Source: a virus. From it: a DNA stretch of 52,418 bases. Shown piece by piece: positions 39,615 to 47,826 of the stretch. The position numbers and the translations under genes were made by a program. Within the stretch, counting starts at the first letter, position 1. Every line of letters begins with the position of its first letter. The notes beneath the pieces were generated by a model, which worked only from the letters and a program-made list of their open reading frames with translations, was not told the origin of the DNA and made no database searches. The stretch is from positions 1 through 52,418 of the IMG/VR virus record IMGVR_UViG_3300029319_009278; one strand, 5' to 3'.

Positions 39615-39921
39615 TTTTTGTTTCCTCCCTAAAGAAATTATCTGTATTTATTGCTTTATCGCAGATAAAAAGGTCATATGGTGGTTTCCACATTTTGATT
39701 TCGTGGTGTTTAGCGCCCCATTCATGTATTTGTTTGTGAGTCAACTCTGTCCAATCAATCCCTGTTGTCCCACCACGAGCGGTCCAGTATACAATCGTGT
39801 TACCTTCGTCATAAAGTTTATTTATTTTTTCTATATTTTTCACTATTGGCACAGCAGATGGATAATGCCGTTCCCCTTCGTATGTACAAATGGTATCATC
39901 AATATCTACATAAATTAACAT
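39607..39921 (-). CDS. Small HAD-family phosphatase of the sugar cassette
   Basis: 104 residues from ATG 39921 (MLIYVDIDDTICTYEGERHY). Motif I is D6-I-D8-D9-T10. The later segment around WKPPYDLFICDKAIN fits the C-terminal HAD aspartate. A longer frame to 39978 exists, but CTCC at 39929-39932 (GGAG on the minus strand) lies 7 bases from ATG 39921 and the shorter start begins right at the HAD strand. It lies one base after the nucleotidyltransferase stop. HAD proteins of this size in capsule/LPS loci act on sugar phosphates; it may be a sugar-1-phosphate phosphatase. It is much shorter than GmhB. Confidence 0.82.
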   Translation of the reverse strand: MLIYVDIDDTICTYEGERHYPSAVPIVKNIEKINKLYDEGNTIVYWTARGGTTGIDWTELTHKQIHEWGAKHHEIKMWKPPYDLFICDKAINTDNFFREETKND

Positions 39922-39922
39922 T

Positions 39923-40309
39923 TTAACGCTCCAAAACGCTTGTTGTTGAATATTTTGGTATTCTATCAAAAAAAACAACCTGTTTAGAGTGCTGTGATCC
40001 TACAACTTCCCTATCTCGGTAGTCAGAGCCAACAACCAAATAATCAGGGCTGTATTCTTCTATTGTGTCCTCTAAATGCTGTTTTGATGAAAAACACACA
40101 ACCTTGTCAACATACTTTATAGACTCTAAAAGGAACTTTCGGTCCTTTACAGTATTAAAAGGACGGGAAGGTCCCTTATCCTTTTTGACCTTACTGTCTG
40201 TATCAATACCCACAATCAAAATATCACCAAGAGATTTAGCATACTTTAACATCTCAATGTGCCCTCTATGCAAAACATCAAAACAACCATTTGTCCAAAC
40301 AGTAATCAT
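39923..40309 (-). CDS. Cytidylyltransferase-family sugar nucleotidyltransferase (HldE C-terminal domain-like)
   Basis: 128 residues. The start TNGCFDVLHRGHIEMLKYAK is the classic nucleotidyltransferase opening with HxGH at residues 14-17, as in the HldE/RfaE2 domain. That domain transfers AMP to D-glycero-beta-D-manno-heptose 1-phosphate, giving ADP-heptose. Here it is a stand-alone gene next to a PfkB kinase of the HldE N-terminal type (ATGA overlap), so the two functions of HldE are encoded separately. The end (YSTTSVLER) is slightly shorter than in HldE. Glycerol-phosphate or other sugar-phosphate substrates remain possible. Confidence 0.85.
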   Translation of the reverse strand: MITVWTNGCFDVLHRGHIEMLKYAKSLGDILIVGIDTDSKVKKDKGPSRPFNTVKDRKFLLESIKYVDKVVCFSSKQHLEDTIEEYSPDYLVVGSDYRDREVVGSQHSKQVVFFDRIPKYSTTSVLER

Positions 40310-41052
40310 ACTATACTAACACCTCTCTTTTGAACAACCTTTGTTGCACAAGCGTTGGCAAACTGAATTGCTTTTTCGATGCTGCTTGTCTTCACATACT
40401 CTGACACCAGGGCTGCTATGTAAGTGTCGCCGGCCCCAGAACTATCTTTGATCTCGACATGATCAACTGGATATGTTCTCTCATTGTATTTTGATCCTTT
40501 TGAACCAAGGGTAACGATTAGCTTACTATCAAGAACCTCTGTTATCAAGTGCTTTGTTCTCTCGTATTCATAAGAATTAATCTTAATGTACTTAAGATCA
40601 TTACACCATTCTCCCAAAAGTTTTTTTGTATCAAGAAACACACTTTCATGTGAAAGAGAAATTTGTCTTATATCGTCTTCGGTCAGAAAACCCTTACAGT
40701 AATCAGAAACAATAATTGCTGAATACTCTGATAAATCTGCTGATTTAAACTTTTCTTGGTCAAACTTATTTTCAACTTTATCACGCAAATCTATGCGCAA
40801 AAACATGTGGTTCGTTCTAGAATCAATATATCTCGTTTTTGTTGATTCTTCCCAGTTATCGTTTGTTATGATGTCACAACTAACCCCTAAAGATTCAATA
40901 TTACGAACAACGTTCATTGCCATCCCTGGATTCTGTACTGTACGAGTAGGGTTGAGGATTGGCGCAGGGGCGTCAGGACACAAACGCTCGCAATTGCCGT
41001 AGCAAAAAACATCTGTACAACTCTCACCAATAACCAGCACCTTCTTGCTCAT
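40306..41052 (-). CDS. PfkB-family sugar kinase (HldE N-terminal domain-like)
   Basis: 248 residues, shorter than the usual 310-320 of the HldE kinase domain. Motifs: RLCPDAPAPILNP (residues 23-35, the RfaE-type opening), VSDYCKGFLT (115-124, equivalent to the SDYGKG motif) and DSSGAGDT (203-210) with catalytic D209. The family phosphorylates heptose 7-phosphate at O1 using ATP. It overlaps both neighbours by ATGA. Together with the nucleotidyltransferase it could make a nucleotide-activated heptose, or a related hexose. The short length suggests a lost loop or a different substrate. Confidence 0.85.
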   Translation of the reverse strand: MSKKVLVIGESCTDVFCYGNCERLCPDAPAPILNPTRTVQNPGMAMNVVRNIESLGVSCDIITNDNWEESTKTRYIDSRTNHMFLRIDLRDKVENKFDQEKFKSADLSEYSAIIVSDYCKGFLTEDDIRQISLSHESVFLDTKKLLGEWCNDLKYIKINSYEYERTKHLITEVLDSKLIVTLGSKGSKYNERTYPVDHVEIKDSSGAGDTYIAALVSEYVKTSSIEKAIQFANACATKVVQKRGVSIV

Positions 41053-42056
41053 CTTGTTAAAAATCTTCCGCCAGATGACACTCTGTCTCTCCAGTAATTC
41101 AAGAGATCATTCATTGTTTTTTCAAAAGGTATTTCAGGTTCCCAGCCAGTATGGTTTTTAAATTTTTTCGTGTCTGGGACTTGGAGGTCTGCATCAATTG
41201 GTCTTAATCTTGCCGGGTCTGTTTCGACCTTTATATCTTTTACGGTTGACTGGCTTACCAAATAGTCCAACATCTCTTTTACAGTGCAAGTATATGATCC
41301 ACCAATGTTGTAATACTCTCCCGCAACAGGATCTTTAGTTACCAAAAGATAATAAGCCCTAACAGCATCTCTTACATCTGACCATGTTCTTAAGGAGTCT
41401 AAATTTCCAACCTTTATTACTGGAGGGATTAGCCCATTTTCTATCATCGCTATTTGTTTGGCAAAGGTCGATTCAGCAAAAACGTCTCCTCTTCTCGGTC
41501 CCGTGTGAGTGAACATGCGGGTGGTCATAATTGTCATCTCGTATGCTTCGGCATAATATCGACCAATTAAATCTGTTCCTACTTTCGATATTGCGTAAGG
41601 TGACGCTGGGTGAAATTTTACTTCTTCATGAATGGGTAAGAATTCTTTTGGCACTCTTCCAAAAACTTCCGACGAAGCACAGACATGAATTACGGGATTT
41701 GCTTCTGATCTCTTAATCGCTTCCAGTAATTTAGCTGTGCCAATTATATTAGTTTCAAGCGTTTCTAGTGGTGCTACAAAACTAGTTTGTGGGTAGCTTT
41801 GGGCAGCTAGATGAAAAACATATTCAGGCTTTGATTCTTCTACAGCACTCAACAGAGAAGCCAGATCATTTAAATCGCCATAGACGAGTTGTATCCTATC
41901 CTCTTTATTTATTTCTTCCGCAAGGTGAGATACATTCTCCAAAGAATCGTTCCAGCGACAAAACCCATATATTTTCCAATCAGTGTTCTCTAAAATATAA
42001 TCAGCAAGGTGAGATCCAACCATGCCAGTTATTCCTGTTATTAAAACATTGGTCAT
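41049..42056 (-). CDS. gmd: GDP-mannose 4,6-dehydratase-family enzyme
   Basis: 335 residues from ATG 42056 (the frame's first codon upstream is TTG). Rossmann motif GITGMVGSHLAD, active-site S-S-E (residues in CASSEVFGRV), and Y-x3-K in SPYAISK, with HTGPRRGDVFAE after it. The C-terminus has the family ending TGWEPEIPFEKTMNDLLNYW. Gmd removes water from GDP-mannose to form the 4-keto-6-deoxy sugar, the entry to fucose, colitose and perosamine. Related enzymes act on GDP-heptose. Overlap with the dioxygenase gene is TGATG, with AGGAG upstream. The substrate is inferred from family. Confidence 0.85.
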   Translation of the reverse strand: MTNVLITGITGMVGSHLADYILENTDWKIYGFCRWNDSLENVSHLAEEINKEDRIQLVYGDLNDLASLLSAVEESKPEYVFHLAAQSYPQTSFVAPLETLETNIIGTAKLLEAIKRSEANPVIHVCASSEVFGRVPKEFLPIHEEVKFHPASPYAISKVGTDLIGRYYAEAYEMTIMTTRMFTHTGPRRGDVFAESTFAKQIAMIENGLIPPVIKVGNLDSLRTWSDVRDAVRAYYLLVTKDPVAGEYYNIGGSYTCTVKEMLDYLVSQSTVKDIKVETDPARLRPIDADLQVPDTKKFKNHTGWEPEIPFEKTMNDLLNYWRDRVSSGGRFLTR

Positions 42057-42844
42057 CAAACAAAATCTCCTGAATCATAACGGTCTAATAACTCTCTTCG
42101 TGCCGTCCACCCAGGCCAGAAAGGTTCCTTTTCCTTAATATAGACGGCATAAATAGTTCTTCTCCACTTTGTGGGGTGATTGTTTTTAAAAGCTTTATGC
42201 AGCAGGAGACCATGTACAACCAAAACATCCCCAGCTTCGTACTCCAGTTGGAGAGTTTCTAGATCATCAGAGAGTTTGTTGCCTTCTGGATCCGTGTAAT
42301 CACTTAAATTTTCTGCGTCGCCGATAGGAGCACTTTGGTACAAGTTTCCGTCTTCATCTCTAGAGAAATTAGGAGTCGGCTCAAACTTCAACATGCCGAA
42401 CTTATGACTACCAGGGACCACAATCAAGGATCCATTTGTTTCATCAGCATCATCCACAATAAGCGCCAAGTTTAGGTAATTGCCGCCGTTTGGTGCCATT
42501 GGTGCAAAGTTATCTTGATGCCAAATTGACCCAAGCTCTAGAGGATTATTTGGCTTGCAAAAAAACGTTGTACTGCTAATTGGTATTGCTCTGCCGCCAC
42601 ATATTGCATCAGCTATGTCACACATTTTTTTACCACGATGAGCATCTTTAACACTACCGTGGTGATGGATATCTAATCTGACTGTAAAGTGACCCTCGGC
42701 CGCTTTATCCATATCACGCCTTATAACGTCAACATCTTCTTTTGTCCAGACATTCTTTAGTAAAAGATATCCATTTTCATTAAAAAAGTTTAGATCTTCT
42801 TCGGTAACAGAATAAGAGTCCATATGTGTTTTTAATTCGTTCAT
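42056..42844 (-). CDS. PhyH-type Fe(II)/2-oxoglutarate dioxygenase
   Basis: 262 residues. Metal ligands are visible: H109-x-D111 (IWHQDN) and the distal H216 (LLLHKAF), with the 2-oxoglutarate arginine R228 or R229 (TKWRRT). The family hydroxylates aliphatic carbons using Fe(II) and 2-oxoglutarate. The N-terminus (about 12-30: VTEEDLNFFNENGYLLLKN) is the typical PhyH start. It lies inside the sugar cassette, overlapping neighbours on both sides, so a sugar, lipid or small-molecule substrate connected to the cell surface is likely. AAGGAG precedes the start. Substrate unknown. Confidence 0.85.
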   Translation of the reverse strand: MNELKTHMDSYSVTEEDLNFFNENGYLLLKNVWTKEDVDVIRRDMDKAAEGHFTVRLDIHHHGSVKDAHRGKKMCDIADAICGGRAIPISSTTFFCKPNNPLELGSIWHQDNFAPMAPNGGNYLNLALIVDDADETNGSLIVVPGSHKFGMLKFEPTPNFSRDEDGNLYQSAPIGDAENLSDYTDPEGNKLSDDLETLQLEYEAGDVLVVHGLLLHKAFKNNHPTKWRRTIYAVYIKEKEPFWPGWTARRELLDRYDSGDFV

Positions 42845-43791
42845 TCCATATTCTCCTTATACCATTTTAGTGTTTCTAATAGTCCGCTCTCAAGGCTATA
42901 TGAAGGCTCCCATCCAAGCTTTTCTTTGGCATAAGAGCAATCTAGGTACAAGGAGGTTGGCACTGTTGGTTTCGACAAATCGTGGACGATTTCCAAATCT
43001 TTACCGGAGCACTCAATAACCTTCCTTACAAGATCTTTAATTTTTATTTTCTCACCAAGACCAACATTAAACAATTCGTATTTCTCTTCTTGGTTTTGTA
43101 AAGCGGACTCAACAAACAAGACCAAATCTTTGATATACAAAAGATCTCGTGCTTCTTCACCCGTACCCCAAACGTTTACTTTACCATCTTCCGACGTCAT
43201 TACTTTTGTAATTGTCGCCCCTGTTACGTGTGACTTTTCAAGATCATACTTATCGTGCGGACCATACATGTTTGAGTGCCTTATTACAGTATGTTTTGTT
43301 TTTCCAAAGCCAGCATAAAATTCGCACATCTTTTCTAAATAAATTTTTGTATGCCCCGCCCCAAAATAGAAAGGAAGCAAATCATCAGATGGATTAAAGT
43401 CTGTTTCTTTAAGCGCATTCTCTGATTTTTGGTACATTATAGTGCAACTAGGGAAGACAAAGTGTTCTATACCTTGTTCAAAAGCCTCTCGGAGAAGAAG
43501 AGAATTCATTACAGCGTTATCAGTTACGTGAATATATGGTTTAGAAACGATGTCTTTAGCCCCTGTTGTCGTTGCCGCAAATTGAAATACTATATCTACA
43601 TCCGTTAAGACGTCCCTGACCTCTTCAGGATTTCTTAAATCACACTTGACCCATTCCACTTCACCATAGCCAGGAACAGGGTTCCTCTTGAAATGAGTAG
43701 CTCTTATAGTATATTTTGGGTTCTTGGAAAAATGATCCAATAAGTTTTTTCCAATAAATCCAGTGGCTCCGCAGATTAAAATCTTTTTCAT
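42841..43791 (-). CDS. NAD-dependent epimerase/dehydratase, GDP-fucose synthase-like, atypical Tyr position
   Basis: 316 residues. Rossmann motif GATGFIGKNLLD, active-site PSCTIMY, and HSNMYGPHDKYD. It resembles GDP-fucose synthase/epimerase-reductases. Instead of a clean YxxxK, the site reads PFYFGAGHTK: the tyrosine is seven residues before the lysine rather than four. I checked the DNA for this. Either a different alignment places the acid, or the catalysis is altered. The C-terminal half ends in the family's LGWEPSYSLESGLLETLKWY. It probably acts in the last steps of nucleotide-sugar synthesis. Overlaps neighbours by ATGA. Confidence 0.8.
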   Translation of the reverse strand: MKKILICGATGFIGKNLLDHFSKNPKYTIRATHFKRNPVPGYGEVEWVKCDLRNPEEVRDVLTDVDIVFQFAATTTGAKDIVSKPYIHVTDNAVMNSLLLREAFEQGIEHFVFPSCTIMYQKSENALKETDFNPSDDLLPFYFGAGHTKIYLEKMCEFYAGFGKTKHTVIRHSNMYGPHDKYDLEKSHVTGATITKVMTSEDGKVNVWGTGEEARDLLYIKDLVLFVESALQNQEEKYELFNVGLGEKIKIKDLVRKVIECSGKDLEIVHDLSKPTVPTSLYLDCSYAKEKLGWEPSYSLESGLLETLKWYKENME

Positions 43792-44372
43792 TTTGGTCTT
43801 CCATCTATAACTAAATCGCTTTCACCATTTTTCATAGCTGTATATATCTTATTCACAACAACATCAACATCCATAGCATTTTGTCTATCGGGCGTTGTTT
43901 TTATGTTTGTAGGGTAAACATCCAAAATATGTAAATTTTCTTTTTCGCTCTTTAGGCTATTTGAGAAACCTCTTAATCCCCACTTTGTTGCTGAATATAA
44001 TGTTCTTGGGGACTTTACTTCTAATCCCACCATTGAATTTATGTTTATAACAGATTCTAAAACTGGAAGCAACTCCTGTGTTAGAAAAATAGGGGCGATT
44101 AGATTTACTTTAACCATATCTTCTATTTTCTCTCTGGAATATTCTTCGAATGGTATACTAGGGCAAACAATGGCGGCATTGTTCACAAGAACATTTACAC
44201 CCCATTCTTTAGCTTCTTGACATAAGTTTACAATATCATCCTTTTTTCGTAAATCAAAATGATTACTTCCTTGGTGTGAAAATACCTCATACCCCTCATT
44301 GACAAATTTTTTTACTAGCGAAACGCCGAGTCCAGAGTTCGCACCAGTTATTAAAACCTTACCCAAAGACAT
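43788..44372 (-). CDS. Short-chain dehydrogenase/reductase
   Basis: 194 residues, shorter than the usual 240-260. It has TGANSGLG (cofactor), NNAAI, a serine at SMVGL, and YSATK (Y-x3-K). Classical SDRs reduce ketones with NAD(P)H; here it probably reduces a sugar ketone or aldehyde. The C-terminal substrate region is short. It overlaps the epimerase by ATGA at its end and the upstream gene by 14 bases at its start, so it belongs to the same operon. Substrate unknown. Confidence 0.83.
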   Translation of the reverse strand: MSLGKVLITGANSGLGVSLVKKFVNEGYEVFSHQGSNHFDLRKKDDIVNLCQEAKEWGVNVLVNNAAIVCPSIPFEEYSREKIEDMVKVNLIAPIFLTQELLPVLESVININSMVGLEVKSPRTLYSATKWGLRGFSNSLKSEKENLHILDVYPTNIKTTPDRQNAMDVDVVVNKIYTAMKNGESDLVIDGRPK

Positions 44373-45327
44373 TGTAACGCTTATCCACTATATTTTTGTG
44401 CTGCTCAAACCACTCTATGGTCTCCAGAATTCCTTGTCTTATTGAAATTGAGGGCTCAAATCCATACGATCTAGCTCGCTCCATATCAAAAACACGCCGT
44501 GGATCACCAGCAGGACCATCTGTAAGCCACTTTATTTCTTTATTATATCTTTCAGCTATGACCTCTGCGATTTCTTTGATTTTCACACCGGACCCGCTGC
44601 CCAAGTTTATCGGCTCTGTTATTTTATTCTTAACTGCGTGTAACATTCCGAGAGCAACGTCTCTTGCATGAATAAAGTCTCTAACAGGGCTACCATCGCC
44701 CCAAACTTCTAACTCACTATTTTCAGAAGCTTTCCTTATAAGTGATGGGATAACCATGGCATTTTTTGGATCAAAGTTATCATAAGGTCCATAGACATTT
44801 GCAGGGCGAACGATAGAACACTTACCTTCACCGAACTGTACCTTATAAGCTTCGCACTGGAGTTCTCCCATTCTTTTTGCCCAGCCGCCATACCAGTCGT
44901 TTCTTGAAGGCTGTGTTTTCCAAACTGCGTCTTCGTACAGAACTTCTGCGGGCTCATAAACGCCGACCGTGCTTGTATACAAATACCACTCCACGCCCTC
45001 GCCCATTGCTGCTTCCAGCATGTTTGTATTAAACTGCAACATTGGACCCATAATGGTGGCCGGCTTTTCTAGGCATATTTTTGGTGATGCTTTTATTCCT
45101 ACAAGATTAAAAACGTATTCCATGCCTTTGCAGATATCTCTACAGCTTGAATACTCTTTTAGGTCAACTTTGCAAAACTCTATCTTATCGGACATGTTAA
45201 TTGGTTCATTCAGATCAGCCACTCTTACAGTGGCACCTTCCTCAATTAACATATCAACTAGCTGGCGTCCTATCATTCCGCTACCACCAGTTACTAGAAC
45301 TTTCTTATTCTTAAAATCAACAGTCAT
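44359..45327 (-). CDS. NAD-dependent epimerase, GDP-fucose/colitose synthase-like
   Basis: 322 residues with GGSGMIGRQLVD, TSTVGVYE and RPANVYGPYDNFDPK. The tyrosine and lysine read WYGGWAKR, a spacing of five, so the YxxxK is again shifted by one, possibly by an inserted Gly. The C-terminal part GSGSGVKIKEIAEVIAERYN fits GDP-fucose synthase-like reductases. It overlaps the ColD-like gene by 11 bases, which supports a role right after ColD (ColC-like: C5 epimerisation and C4 reduction). GAGG lies about 9 bases before the start. The exact reaction is not proven. Confidence 0.8.
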   Translation of the reverse strand: MTVDFKNKKVLVTGGSGMIGRQLVDMLIEEGATVRVADLNEPINMSDKIEFCKVDLKEYSSCRDICKGMEYVFNLVGIKASPKICLEKPATIMGPMLQFNTNMLEAAMGEGVEWYLYTSTVGVYEPAEVLYEDAVWKTQPSRNDWYGGWAKRMGELQCEAYKVQFGEGKCSIVRPANVYGPYDNFDPKNAMVIPSLIRKASENSELEVWGDGSPVRDFIHARDVALGMLHAVKNKITEPINLGSGSGVKIKEIAEVIAERYNKEIKWLTDGPAGDPRRVFDMERARSYGFEPSISIRQGILETIEWFEQHKNIVDKRYNVFG

Positions 45328-46480
45328 TTAGAGCCTCACATAGAGATTTTATTTGTTCCTCTGTCAGTTCTGTATGGTTTCCAATGTACAAGCCATAATC
45401 ATGAATATGATTAGCCACATCTAGACTTCCAAGTATTCTATACTCATATTTTTCCAAGTAAGGTTGACGAGCCTGGTTTCCGCCTCCGGCTGTTCCAATT
45501 CTATATTCTACTGATTGTTTTTCTAAAGTGTTGCACACTCTCTGGAAAAGATCTTTATCCTTGTCCGCTAAAACCAAAGGTAAAGCAAAACTACTATTAC
45601 CTTCAAGATTATAGCCTGTAAAATATCTTTCTTGGTCAAGATTGTCAAGCCATACTTTCAGGTTTTCTGCCCTTTTTTCAACCGCAAAATCTAATTTGTT
45701 TATCTGCTCTAGTCCAAGCACTGCATTAAACTCTGTATTTCTTAAGTTGTAGCCTGGTACAGCAAAAGTGAAAAGAGGATTTAGGTCTGGGTAATTCGAG
45801 GCGTATTCATTTTTGTATTCTTCAGAAACCTCTCTAATCATGCCGTGAGACCGAAACATTTTTGCCAATTGATAAACACGCTCATCATTTGTACAGACAA
45901 CCCCTCCCTCAACTGTTGTTATATGGTGTCCAAAATAGAATGAGAAGTTAGACATAAGTCCAAAGTTACCTATTTTCACACCATTGTGAGTCGCTCCGTG
46001 TGACTCGCAACAATCCTCTATCAAAACTAGGTCTTTTTCTTTTGCTAGGTCTATAAGATCGTCTGTAAGGGCATCAAAACCAAGAGCGTGGACCAGTGTT
46101 ATTCCTATGGTTTTGTCATTTACCGCTGCTTTTATGTTCTCATAGGTTATTGCCATATTCTCTAAGTCTACATCAACAAAAACTGGCGTTAAGCCAAGAT
46201 TTACCAACGGAGCAATATCAGACACCCAGCCGATTGGTGGAACAATAACTTCGCCGCCACCCTTTAGCTCTTTCATAATGGATGCCATAATGTAATTTGC
46301 TGATGCACCTGAATTGACGAAAACTGTGTATTTCACACCAAGCCACTCTGACCATGCTTGTTCAAATTTCCGAACATACTTTGATTGTGTAAATCTAACA
46401 TCCGGTTCTTGAAGCCACTCAATCAAGACTTCTTTATCTCTTTGTGTTATATTGTCGTTAATCAACGGCCATTCATACAT
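45317..46480 (-). CDS. colD: ColD-like PLP sugar 3-dehydratase (Lys replaced by His)
   Basis: 387 residues from ATG 46480, with GAGGAAA upstream; the frame extends further but lacks that site. It is a DegT/DnrJ/EryC1 fold enzyme. Where aminotransferases carry the Schiff-base lysine (SxxxxK..TTxEGG), it reads FYFGHHITTVEGG with H185 in the lysine place. This is the hallmark of GDP-4-keto-6-deoxymannose 3-dehydratase (ColD, His188), and the length equals ColD (388). The C-terminal YIGNH also recalls ColD. The four iron-sulfur cysteines of the CDP-sugar enzyme E1 are not seen. Product: 3,6-dideoxy-4-keto sugar. Substrate is inference. Confidence 0.85.
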   Translation of the reverse strand: MYEWPLINDNITQRDKEVLIEWLQEPDVRFTQSKYVRKFEQAWSEWLGVKYTVFVNSGASANYIMASIMKELKGGGEVIVPPIGWVSDIAPLVNLGLTPVFVDVDLENMAITYENIKAAVNDKTIGITLVHALGFDALTDDLIDLAKEKDLVLIEDCCESHGATHNGVKIGNFGLMSNFSFYFGHHITTVEGGVVCTNDERVYQLAKMFRSHGMIREVSEEYKNEYASNYPDLNPLFTFAVPGYNLRNTEFNAVLGLEQINKLDFAVEKRAENLKVWLDNLDQERYFTGYNLEGNSSFALPLVLADKDKDLFQRVCNTLEKQSVEYRIGTAGGGNQARQPYLEKYEYRILGSLDVANHIHDYGLYIGNHTELTEEQIKSLCEALNDC

Positions 46481-46922
46481 ATGCTTTCCTCGCTTTCTCA
46501 AAATCATAATCATCAAATTCTACGTTGTAATTATCTTCATTCTCTGGGTGCCACGCTGGGTTACAGAGGTTTAATACCGCAGAGGTTTCTTCGGAAAGAT
46601 TTAATGTGGCTGAAGGTACATTAGCTGGCACTTCAACGACTACAGGATGATCTTCTGAAGATAAAAACTCACGGTACCCTTCTTTGGGGTCTTTAACAAT
46701 AATCAAGACCTTTCCTCTAATGCAAACAAAGTAGTCCCAACGTGTTTTGTGTAAATGAGGACCCTTTAACACTCCTGCATGATAAGTTGTAACATACGCC
46801 TCCATTGGCGGAAGCTCTCTTTGTCCCTCGTAGTGTTTCCATACAGAAATCAGCTTTCCGTTGATCTCTCCAGTCCGCTGGTCCCTGGTCTCTACACAAT
46901 AACGATCATATGTTTTTATCAT
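46473..46922 (-). CDS. RmlC-like cupin sugar epimerase
   Basis: 149 residues. A cupin with the dTDP-4-dehydrorhamnose 3,5-epimerase pattern: GVLKGPHLHKTRWDYFVCIR (compare GVLRGLHYQ), then GKVLIIVKDPKEGYREF and VEVPANVPSATLNLSEE. RmlC-type enzymes epimerise C3 and/or C5 of 4-keto sugars without metal. In modified-heptose pathways RmlC-like proteins work after a Gmd-like dehydratase. It overlaps the E1 beta gene by 17 bases and the ColD-like gene by 8. It is shorter than RmlC (about 180), so one-site epimerase activity is plausible. Could also be another WxcM-type cupin. Confidence 0.8.
   Translation of the reverse strand: MIKTYDRYCVETRDQRTGEINGKLISVWKHYEGQRELPPMEAYVTTYHAGVLKGPHLHKTRWDYFVCIRGKVLIIVKDPKEGYREFLSSEDHPVVVEVPANVPSATLNLSEETSAVLNLCNPAWHPENEDNYNVEFDDYDFEKARKAYV
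46485..46491 (-). promoter_or_regulatory. Shine-Dalgarno site deciding the ColD-like start
   Basis: GAGGAAA on the minus strand, 4 bases before ATG 46480. It favours the MYEWPLINDN start over the earlier frame start at 46516. Confidence 0.65.
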
Positions 46923-47826
46923 TATTAGAAATTCCTAACACTTTTTCAACAATCTTTTCTGCCGTTGGGGGCAGATTATCTACATCCGGATGAAATCCAG
47001 CAGTCCGGGGCTCAAGACCCATCACGTCCACAGGTTTACTAGTTTCCAACATCAACTCATGAGCCATAGGTCTGGCAACGCCATCCACATAATCATCGTC
47101 AAGAACTATGCCACCAAATTTTGATTGCAAAAGAATGTTTTTCCATTCGCTTTTTATAATATACGGCTTTAACCACAACTGATGTATTACGCTGACCTTG
47201 TATCCCTTCGTCGCTAAAATTTTACTGGCTTCTTGTGCAGCAAAACGAGTAATGGATATGGGAAATAAAACTATGTCTGGATCATCATGGATTATATCTG
47301 GGAGTTCCTCTGTATTGCCATAACTTCCTCTGTGTTCCGAAACATAAAATACATCGTCCTGGCTCATAAAATCTTTGTATATTTGTTTGTATTCCATCGG
47401 TGTCATCGGAGAAACAATCTTAACTCCAGGCATCCTGTAATACAAAGAATGATGTGAGGAGCTTGCAACAGGTCCGGTTCCTCCTTCCATGGCAATACTT
47501 CTAACAAATATTGGGCACGGTATTTTCCACAGTTCTTTTGATTTGCAGGCATAGTTTACTATCATAGGTGAATTGTACCAATTAAACCCCTGATACCTTA
47601 TAATGTACATTGGTCTTCTGCCAACCAGTCCAGACCCTACCACAATACCACCGCCGGCAACGTCTGCCATGGAAAGCTCAACCATGCCGTCTTCCTCATA
47701 GAGTTCCGGTAAAGTTCCTCCAACCCAACCAACAGCAGTCAAACACTGCCCAAACGCCAAGCCATTCTCTTTTGTAAGGTGGTGTCTTACAGTCTCTTTT
47801 ATTGTTTCTCTAACTGTCTTTGCCAT
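46906..47826 (-). CDS. E1 beta-type TPP-dependent enzyme subunit
   Basis: 306 residues. It matches the pyrimidine-binding/transketolase C domain pair of 2-oxoacid dehydrogenase E1 beta: AFGQCLTAVGWVGG, then ELSMADVAGGGIVVGSGLVG and EGGTGPVASSSHHSLYYRMP, with a C-terminal transketolase-C-like half from about 185. It pairs with the E1 alpha gene upstream, overlapping it by 28 bases. No E2/E3 genes are present, so it is unlikely to be a normal pyruvate dehydrogenase. Within a sugar cassette it may transfer a two-carbon unit, as proposed for branched sugars. Function is inference. Confidence 0.85.
   Translation of the reverse strand: MAKTVRETIKETVRHHLTKENGLAFGQCLTAVGWVGGTLPELYEEDGMVELSMADVAGGGIVVGSGLVGRRPMYIIRYQGFNWYNSPMIVNYACKSKELWKIPCPIFVRSIAMEGGTGPVASSSHHSLYYRMPGVKIVSPMTPMEYKQIYKDFMSQDDVFYVSEHRGSYGNTEELPDIIHDDPDIVLFPISITRFAAQEASKILATKGYKVSVIHQLWLKPYIIKSEWKNILLQSKFGGIVLDDDYVDGVARPMAHELMLETSKPVDVMGLEPRTAGFHPDVDNLPPTAEKIVEKVLGISNNDKNI

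Noticed and set aside
39352-39918. Plus-strand frame of 188 codons
   Set aside because: It is antisense to the zinc-ribbon, 68-residue and HAD genes, all of which have motifs or overlaps that fit the operon.
45317-46480. Ordinary DegT/DnrJ aminotransferase (perosamine synthase type)
   Set aside because: The Schiff-base lysine is replaced by histidine, which favours the 3-dehydratase role.
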